Shown piece by piece: positions 6,110 through 10,587 of a stretch of 10,587 bases of DNA. The stretch lies in assembly GCA_964544305.1 (NCBI GenBank), contig CAZJAZ010000067.1, forward strand, positions 1-10,587. The letters are read 5' to 3'. The notes beneath the pieces were generated by a model, which worked only from the letters and a program-made list of their open reading frames with translations, was not told the DNA's origin and did no database searches. Each line of letters begins with the position of its first letter. The stretch's first letter is position 1. A program made the position numbers and the translations under genes. Source of the stretch: JAFDWI01 sp964544305. Its GTDB lineage: Bacteria > Actinomycetota > Acidimicrobiia > Acidimicrobiales > Iamiaceae.

Positions 6110-6991
6110 CTATGCGTCGAGACCGAGAACCCGCGCCGCATTGTCACGCAAGAACTTGGGCCACACGTCATCGTTGAACGCCACGCTTGGCATCTCGGTC
6201 ATGATCCGCTCCAACGACAATCCCATCGGGAAATAACCCGCATAGATGATCTTGTTCGCACCACGGGTGTTCGCGTAATCAACTATGTGCTTGGGGTAAT
6301 AGCGCGGGGCAAACGCGGACGTCGAGTAGTACAGGTTCGGCCATTTGATCATGAGTTTGACCGCAAGTTCGGTCCACGGTTCACACCCATGCCGGGTCAC
6401 AAAAACCAATTCAGGAAAATCGAAACACACTTCGTCGATGAGCTCCACGTGTTGCGGCGCGAACTTCAAACGAGGCCCGGGAATACCCGCACAGCAAAAC
6501 ACGGCAATGCCGAGTTCGACACACTTCGCATAGATCGGATACATCAACTTGTCGTTGATCGCCACCTGGGGAAACGTGCCCGAAGGAAACAACGTGACCG
6601 CCCGAATCCCATGCGTCTCATAGAGCTTCGTGATGTCTCGGATCGCATCCATACCCCGGTTCGGGTCGGTTGGCGCAGCCGGAATAAACCGGTCGGGAAA
6701 CCGCTTGAGCGCGGCGACACCTTGCGAATCGTCAGCGGTCGTCACGCCAACCATGCCCTGGGCAATCCCCCACTGATCCATCTCAGACACGGTCAAAGCA
6801 ATCGGGTCCGCCACATCTTTGAGATCTTTATCGGGAACCTCTTTGAACAGATACTCAGCCGGAAACTCGAAGTCCTTCTTCGACTCGGCATCTTTGGTTT
6901 GCTTGGTGATGAAGGCGTACGTGGACTTCATGTCACCGTGAGGAAATCCGATCATCGTGTCGATGACGGCAATATCGCTGGGCATAGCCAT
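6110..6991 (-). CDS. Amidohydrolase-2-like TIM-barrel protein with degenerate metal site
   Basis: A 293-residue protein of the amidohydrolase family 2 type (COG2159-like TIM barrel). Recognisable family blocks are FPDRFIPAAPTDPN (98-111), the strand-helix segment HGIRAVTLFPSG (128-138), YPIYAKCVELGIAVF (151-165), the FDFPELVFVTRHGCEPW block (190-206), and the C-terminal LRDNAARVLGL (281-291). At the positions where active members carry metal ligands, the sequence differs: the first-strand HxH is replaced by M13-x-G15 (DTMIGF), the later strand has CCAG (166-169) instead of a histidine, and the last-strand Asp region reads AGYFP (251-255). H201 is retained. The protein may therefore not be a standard metal hydrolase; decarboxylase, lyase or non-catalytic roles are possible. 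It lies 11 bp after the membrane-protein gene and 40 bp before the lipase gene. TAATAT 8 bases before the ATG suggests a leaderless internal promoter. A second ATG two codons later is equally usable. Confidence 0.87.
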   Translation of the reverse strand: MAMPSDIAVIDTMIGFPHGDMKSTYAFITKQTKDAESKKDFEFPAEYLFKEVPDKDLKDVADPIALTVSEMDQWGIAQGMVGVTTADDSQGVAALKRFPDRFIPAAPTDPNRGMDAIRDITKLYETHGIRAVTLFPSGTFPQVAINDKLMYPIYAKCVELGIAVFCCAGIPGPRLKFAPQHVELIDEVCFDFPELVFVTRHGCEPWTELAVKLMIKWPNLYYSTSAFAPRYYPKHIVDYANTRGANKIIYAGYFPMGLSLERIMTEMPSVAFNDDVWPKFLRDNAARVLGLDA

Positions 6992-7005
6992 GACAAGCGA
7001 TATTA
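6992..7005 (-). promoter_or_regulatory. Candidate leaderless -10 element before the amidohydrolase-like gene
   Basis: On the minus strand TAATAT, whose TAA is also the stop codon of the upstream membrane-protein gene, lies 8 bases before the ATG. There is no Shine-Dalgarno sequence. The spacing fits transcription starting at the ATG itself. Confidence 0.45.
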
Positions 7006-8061
7006 CGAAGCCGACACCGACGGCGACCCAATCGGCTGCGTCCGCGCCGCATGTTGAACCGGCCGACGATCAGGCAACAATACGAGCAACGCCATGATTT
7101 GGATTGGCATGAGCGCACGGGGCATGCCGGACTCCCAGGTTCGCCACACATCCGCCCCACCGAGCGCGGCAAGAATTCCGAACAGCACAAAATAGATCCG
7201 AATCAAGCGACACGGCCGCTTCTTGAGTGCCGCAATAATGAGCACCGCGCTGACCGCAAAGCTCACGATGGCCGACACCGCCCAGCCGCGCCCGATTGCA
7301 CCAGCAAGCCCGAAAAAGGGCGCCGAAAGGTTTCCGGAATAGTCACTCGGCCACGCCCCAACTCGTGCGTGCACAATCGTGACCCAACCCGCATACAACA
7401 GTGCGGGCAGTGCAAGGGGAAGCACCGGGCGAATACGTCGGGTGCGCCACACCTCCTCAATCACCAGGCCCGCAGCCAAGAGTACATAGGTTTCTCGACT
7501 CAGTGCTGCGAGACACAACAACACCACCGCAACCGCACGTCGCCCTCCCAGCCACAAGCTCACGCCAAACAGACCCAGTGCCGCTCCCAGCGCATCACTT
7601 AAGCCCGGATAGACAACGGTGACCGCGGCCCCAGGCACGAGCAACACCATCCATGCCAAGTTCGCCTTTTTGCCCATCAAATGCGCACAACGAGTTGTCA
7701 CATACGCCAGCAAGCCAATCGAAAAAATGCTTAACGCCGCCAGCACCCACTGCACCGCCCACGGTCGGCCCATCGAACCCGCCCAGCCAATCCATCCCAC
7801 CAAGGGGCGGGCCGCACGATACGCAAGATTCACCCGACCTTTCTGCCACCCGTCAGGGCGAGCCAACGTCGGGTCCATCGCCAGCGACGCAAACGCCTGA
7901 CCGTCATGGAGGTCATAGAGCAACTGCAGCCGATCGGTCGGCGGATGATACGCCGGCGCAAACGATCGAGTGTGCGCCAACGTTGAGACCGGGAACATGA
8001 AATACAATCCGATCATGAGTGCCAGCGCCACCGCAGTGCACACCACGATGTTGCGGGTCAT
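7003..8061 (-). CDS. Polytopic membrane protein, GT-C glycosyltransferase-like
   Basis: A 352-residue integral membrane protein with about 8-10 predicted helices. Clear hydrophobic segments lie near 4-23, 102-122, 134-172 (probably two), 177-202, 212-231, 257-279, 288-301 and 317-329. The loop after the first helix contains LHDGQAFASLAMDP (51-64) and then YRAARPLVGW (81-90). This resembles the Asp-Gly-Gln...YRxxR pattern of bacterial GT-C-type membrane proteins that use polyprenyl-phosphate sugars, as does LSRETYVLL (187-195). The assignment is by motif resemblance only, and the donor and acceptor are unknown. The frame opens upstream from 8313, but that would overlap the aminotransferase by 212 bases and adds no plausible residues. 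The ATG at 8061 places the first helix at the N-terminus; a GTG at 8100, 1 bp after the aminotransferase stop, is a real alternative. The C-terminal tail is short, polar and probably cytoplasmic. Confidence 0.8.
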   Translation of the reverse strand: MTRNIVVCTAVALALMIGLYFMFPVSTLAHTRSFAPAYHPPTDRLQLLYDLHDGQAFASLAMDPTLARPDGWQKGRVNLAYRAARPLVGWIGWAGSMGRPWAVQWVLAALSIFSIGLLAYVTTRCAHLMGKKANLAWMVLLVPGAAVTVVYPGLSDALGAALGLFGVSLWLGGRRAVAVVLLCLAALSRETYVLLAAGLVIEEVWRTRRIRPVLPLALPALLYAGWVTIVHARVGAWPSDYSGNLSAPFFGLAGAIGRGWAVSAIVSFAVSAVLIIAALKKRPCRLIRIYFVLFGILAALGGADVWRTWESGMPRALMPIQIMALLVLLPDRRPVQHAARTQPIGSPSVSAS

Positions 8062-8101
8062 CTCGTCGCGCTCGCGCGACTTGATTGAACGACCCGCCAC
8101 C

Positions 8102-9277
8102 TCAGTGCAATTCAACGAGTGCTTTGCGCAAATTCCGAATGGCTTGACCAATACGCTGCTCGTTTTCAATGAGCGCAAAACGCACGTGCCCGTCACCTCC
8201 AGGACCAAAACCCACCCCGGGCGACGTCGCAACGTTTGCTTCACGCACAAGAAACGACGCGAACTCAACCGAACCCATGTGGGCATAGGGCTCAGGAATC
8301 GGTGCCCACACAAACATCGTGCCCATTGGCGGCGTGAGTTCCCATCCGATCCGATTCAAACCACCGCACAGCGCATCACGTCTCGCCTGATAAATCGGCT
8401 GCACCTCGCGTGGATGATCCGGATCCTCATTCAACGTCACCGTTGAAGCAATTTGCACCGGCTGGAACGTCCCGTAATCCAAGTAGCTCTTCAACTTCGT
8501 CAACGCCGCCACGATCTCCGCATTCCCAACAAGAAACGCCATCCGCCAGCCCGCCATCGAATACGACTTCGTCATCGAATACAACTCAACCGCGCACTCT
8601 TTCGCACCATTGGCCTGCAAGATGCTGGGCGGCTCGTAGCCATCAAAACCCAACTCGGCGTACGCATTGTCGTGGACGAGTATCACGTTGTGTTCGAGAG
8701 CAAAATCGACCACTCGCTGCATGAACGCGAGATCCACACACGTCGTCGTCGGATTATGGGGAAACGACAGCACAATGACACGCGGCTTGGGCCACGAATA
8801 GCGGTACGCGTCTTCAATGTTGCCTAAGAAATCTTGATCGTCTCCCATGGGGATTTCTCGAACATCGGCGCCCGCAAACAACGGGCCCCAAATGTGGATT
8901 GGATACGACGGGGACGGCACAAGCGCCGCATCCCCCTGTGAGAGAAGGACCCACATCAAATGCGAGAAACCTTCTTTCGCTCCAATAGTGGCGATCACCT
9001 CAGTATCGGGATCGAGGTCAACCGCGAAACGTCGCTGGTAGAGATCCGCAACCGCCTGACGCAACTTGGGTATGCCCCGCGACGATGAATAGCGATGATT
9101 CCTGGGATTGTGCGCCGCTTCGCACAGCTTGTCGACCGCGATTTGTGGCGATGGAAGGTCTGGATTTCCGAACCCTAAATCAATGACGTCTTCACCTGCG
9201 TGACGAGCTTGGATCTTGAGACCATCAATGATCGTAAAAACATAGGGTGGCAAATTAGTGATGCGTCGGAACTCCAT
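8102..9277 (-). CDS. alaC: Alanine aminotransferase AlaC-type (class I/II PLP enzyme)
   Basis: A 391-residue pyridoxal-phosphate aminotransferase closely resembling Escherichia coli AlaC along its whole length, including the N-terminal block RITNLPPYVFTIIDGLK (5-21) and RGIP at 67-70. AlaC interconverts pyruvate plus glutamate and alanine plus 2-oxoglutarate. Active-site residues are in place: N175 in PHNPT, D203 and Y206 in HDNAYA, the PLP-binding lysine K237 in SMTKSYSMAGWR with R245, and the carboxylate-binding R366 in HVRFALIE. Length and ends agree with the family, so the gene is intact. Related subgroup members act on other amino acids such as aspartate or diaminopimelate precursors, so exact specificity is inferred. 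There is no Shine-Dalgarno sequence; TATCGT lies 7 bases before the ATG. The gene lies 31 bp after the glucokinase gene and probably shares its transcript. Confidence 0.93.
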   Translation of the reverse strand: MEFRRITNLPPYVFTIIDGLKIQARHAGEDVIDLGFGNPDLPSPQIAVDKLCEAAHNPRNHRYSSSRGIPKLRQAVADLYQRRFAVDLDPDTEVIATIGAKEGFSHLMWVLLSQGDAALVPSPSYPIHIWGPLFAGADVREIPMGDDQDFLGNIEDAYRYSWPKPRVIVLSFPHNPTTTCVDLAFMQRVVDFALEHNVILVHDNAYAELGFDGYEPPSILQANGAKECAVELYSMTKSYSMAGWRMAFLVGNAEIVAALTKLKSYLDYGTFQPVQIASTVTLNEDPDHPREVQPIYQARRDALCGGLNRIGWELTPPMGTMFVWAPIPEPYAHMGSVEFASFLVREANVATSPGVGFGPGGDGHVRFALIENEQRIGQAIRNLRKALVELH

Positions 9278-9290
9278 TGGTGCAACGATA
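9278..9290 (-). promoter_or_regulatory. Candidate leaderless -10 element before alaC
   Basis: TATCGT (9285-9290, minus strand) lies 7 bases before the ATG in the 31-bp gap after the glucokinase gene. No Shine-Dalgarno sequence is present. The position is that expected for a leaderless transcript. Confidence 0.35.
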
Positions 9291-9308
9291 CCGATGCGAA
9301 CCGCTGGC

Positions 9309-10316
9309 TCAGGCGCTCATTTGTGGTTCGGTGCGTTGGGCGGCCAATAACGCAGCACCAATACCACCGGCGAACTCTCCAAGTGACGCCTGTTCAATTG
9401 GCACAGTCGGGCGATGATCATGGCCCAAGAGCAGTTTGGGGAACGCTTGACGAATGGGTTCCATGATGAGATCACCAGCCTCAACAAGGCCACCGCCAAT
9501 TATCACCACTTCCGAATCCAAAATCGCCACCAAGTTCGCAATACCAAGAGCGACCCACCAACCAAATTGGTCCAAAATGGCGAGCGCTCCGGCATCACCT
9601 GCGGCGGCTGCCGCGGTGACATGCTCGCCACGCACACTCTCCGGATCGCCTCCGGCACGCTCCACGACACCGGGGGCCTGGCCCGCGTGGGCGGCCTCAC
9701 GACCAAGTCTCCCCAGACCGCTCCCCGAGCCGTACCGTTCCCAACAGCCACGTCGACCACACGGGCACGGTGGCCCGTTTGGGTCGACCACCATGTGCCC
9801 GGGCTCTCCCCCAAAGCCGTTTGCACCGCGTAAAAGCTCACCTTTCACCGTGATGCCTGCACCAATACCTGTACCCAAGGTGAGAAACAGCGTGTGGTTC
9901 TGTCCACCCGCGCTCCCCCGTTCATGTTCACCCCACGCGGCACACGTCGCATCGTTGTCGACTGCGGCGGGCAGGCCAGTTGCTGCTTCAAGATGTGCAG
10001 CAAACCCAAAGTCGACAATACCCGGAAGATTTGGACCGGTCCGGAGCACTCCTTGTCGATCAACGAGCCCCGGCGCACCTAAGCCAACCGCACAAATGTC
10101 TTGACCATGTTCAGCTTTGATTTGTGCGCGCAGATTCGAAACGAGTTGATCCATTGCCCCAAAGAGCGCTTCACCACCCTCATGCGGAGTGGGCACACGT
10201 TTCGTGGCGAGTACACCATGTCGTGCATCACCCGTCGACGCATCAGGGTCGAGAACAACCCCAAGGAGCTTGGTTCCCCCGAGATCAAGGCCACAAACCA
10301 ATCGTTGCTTTGTCAC
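9309..10316 (-). CDS. glcK: ROK-family glucokinase
   Basis: A 335-residue sugar kinase of the ROK family, predicted to phosphorylate glucose with ATP (or possibly polyphosphate) to glucose 6-phosphate in the cytosol. The N-terminal phosphate-binding motif LDLGGTK lies at 10-16, GLGAPG at 78-83, and the catalytic Asp122 in DNDA at 120-123. The second phosphate loop is LGTGIGAG (147-154). The sugar-binding EPGH (171-174) is followed by the ROK zinc site, H174 with C184, C186 and C191 in CPCGRRGC. IIGGG near 283 completes the ATPase fold. There is no N-terminal helix-turn-helix, so this is an enzyme rather than an NagC/XylR-type repressor. The start is a GTG with GGGGGA about 4 bases upstream. 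A hypothetical gene ends 36 bp before it and alaC begins 31 bp after it. Glucose specificity is inferred from the EPGH and zinc motifs; another hexose or N-acetylmannosamine remains possible. Confidence 0.93.
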   Translation of the reverse strand: MTKQRLVCGLDLGGTKLLGVVLDPDASTGDARHGVLATKRVPTPHEGGEALFGAMDQLVSNLRAQIKAEHGQDICAVGLGAPGLVDRQGVLRTGPNLPGIVDFGFAAHLEAATGLPAAVDNDATCAAWGEHERGSAGGQNHTLFLTLGTGIGAGITVKGELLRGANGFGGEPGHMVVDPNGPPCPCGRRGCWERYGSGSGLGRLGREAAHAGQAPGVVERAGGDPESVRGEHVTAAAAAGDAGALAILDQFGWWVALGIANLVAILDSEVVIIGGGLVEAGDLIMEPIRQAFPKLLLGHDHRPTVPIEQASLGEFAGGIGAALLAAQRTEPQMSA

Positions 10317-10318
10317 GA

Positions 10319-10328
10319 TTCCCCCTTT
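10319..10328 (-). promoter_or_regulatory. Ribosome binding site of the glucokinase gene
   Basis: AAAGGGGGAA on the minus strand ends a few bases before the GTG at 10316. It is the strongest Shine-Dalgarno sequence in the metabolic cluster and supports the GTG start over later codons. Confidence 0.65.
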
Positions 10329-10352
10329 GGAGTTACGTCAATTCGCAGGTGG

Positions 10353-10587
10353 TCAGTCCCCATCAACTGGAATGAACTGGAAATCATCATCGTCTCCGTT
10401 ATGAACTGACGAGTCACTGTCGGCAAAGGGAACATGACGTGAAGCACCACGCGCCACGTCGCTCGCGACACTTCGCACCGCTTCGAACGCGGCACCGATT
10501 GCTTTGGGGTCGTCGATGAGTTCTTCGGCAATATCAAGCGCGTGCCGTGCCGCTTCAATGAGATCACGTGCCGCGTTGGCAAAGAGA
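10353..10587 (-). CDS. Hypothetical protein, C-terminal part (N-terminus beyond window edge)
   Basis: On the minus strand an open frame enters from the right edge and ends at a TGA at 10353-10355, giving 77 C-terminal residues. I do not recognise the family. The first 50 or so residues look like amphipathic helices rich in Ala, Glu and Arg (AARDLIEAARHALDIAEELI, then GAAFEAVRSVASDVARGASR). The end is a polar, strongly acidic tail (HNGDDDDF, VDGD). Evidence for coding is the long frame open to the edge, the regular helix-forming composition, and the 36-bp spacing to the glucokinase start, typical of an operon here. A competing 89-residue frame on the same strand overlaps the glucokinase start and has unlikely composition, so I prefer this one. 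The function is unknown; a cytosolic or DNA/ribosome-associated small protein would fit the composition equally. Confidence 0.65.
   Translation of the reverse strand, partial: LFANAARDLIEAARHALDIAEELIDDPKAIGAAFEAVRSVASDVARGASRHVPFADSDSSVHNGDDDDFQFIPVDGD

Noticed and set aside
6287..7057. 256-codon plus-strand frame opposite the amidohydrolase gene
   Set aside because: Antisense shadow; the minus-strand frame has clear amidohydrolase family blocks and a plausible start.
10313..10582. 89-codon minus-strand frame overlapping the glucokinase start
   Set aside because: Its composition is unlike a real protein and it overlaps the ribosome site; the alternative frame ending at 10353 is open to the edge and helix-forming.
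1..10587. CRISPR arrays, tRNA or rRNA genes, insertion sequences
   Set aside because: No regularly spaced repeats of CRISPR type, no cloverleaf-like segment, no rRNA motifs and no transposase were found on reading both strands.

Overview
The window looks like chromosomal DNA from a high-GC actinobacterium. The clues are a 13E12-type DUF222/HNH protein, an actinobacterial-style LexA box, frequent GTG/TTG starts, and several genes that seem to be read from leaderless transcripts. An acidimicrobial relative is possible, but I cannot fix the taxon from the sequence alone. I see no rRNA, tRNA, CRISPR array or insertion sequence. Coding density is very high.

Region A (1-3803, all minus strand): a 13E12-type DUF222/HNH protein (2691-3803), then the type I restriction-modification methylase HsdM (1125-2666), then the specificity subunit HsdS (1-1128, cut at its C-terminus by the left edge). 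The spacing is tight: 24 bp between HNH and hsdM, and a 4-base stop/start overlap between hsdM and hsdS. No HsdR is present in the window. Just upstream of the HNH gene is a perfect 13-bp inverted repeat with a TCGAAC-N4-GTTCGA core, which matches the mycobacterial/actinobacterial SOS (LexA) box. This suggests that the HNH gene, and perhaps the methylase genes behind it, respond to DNA damage.

Region B (3804-4079): a divergent intergenic region of 276 bp. It holds the SOS box, an A/T-rich stretch with a weak hairpin, a 16-bp GC palindrome that also occurs inside the HNH gene, and an array of degenerate units repeating about every 10 bp just before the next gene.

Region C (4080-4832, plus strand): a classical short-chain dehydrogenase/reductase. 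It converges on the next gene with only 4 bp between the stop codons.

Region D (4837-10587, all minus strand): six closely spaced co-directional genes. In transcription order they are: the C-terminus of an unrecognised helical protein with an acidic tail (cut by the right edge), a ROK-family glucokinase, an AlaC-type alanine aminotransferase, a polytopic membrane protein resembling GT-C glycosyltransferases, an amidohydrolase-2-like protein that seems to lack most metal ligands, and a secreted lipoprotein of the secretory-lipase type. Gaps are 11-41 bp, so a shared transcript is likely. Extended -10 hexamers placed 7-8 bases before several start codons suggest additional internal leaderless promoters. 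The cluster joins central carbon and nitrogen metabolism (glucose phosphorylation, pyruvate/alanine) with cell-envelope functions, but no single pathway is evident.
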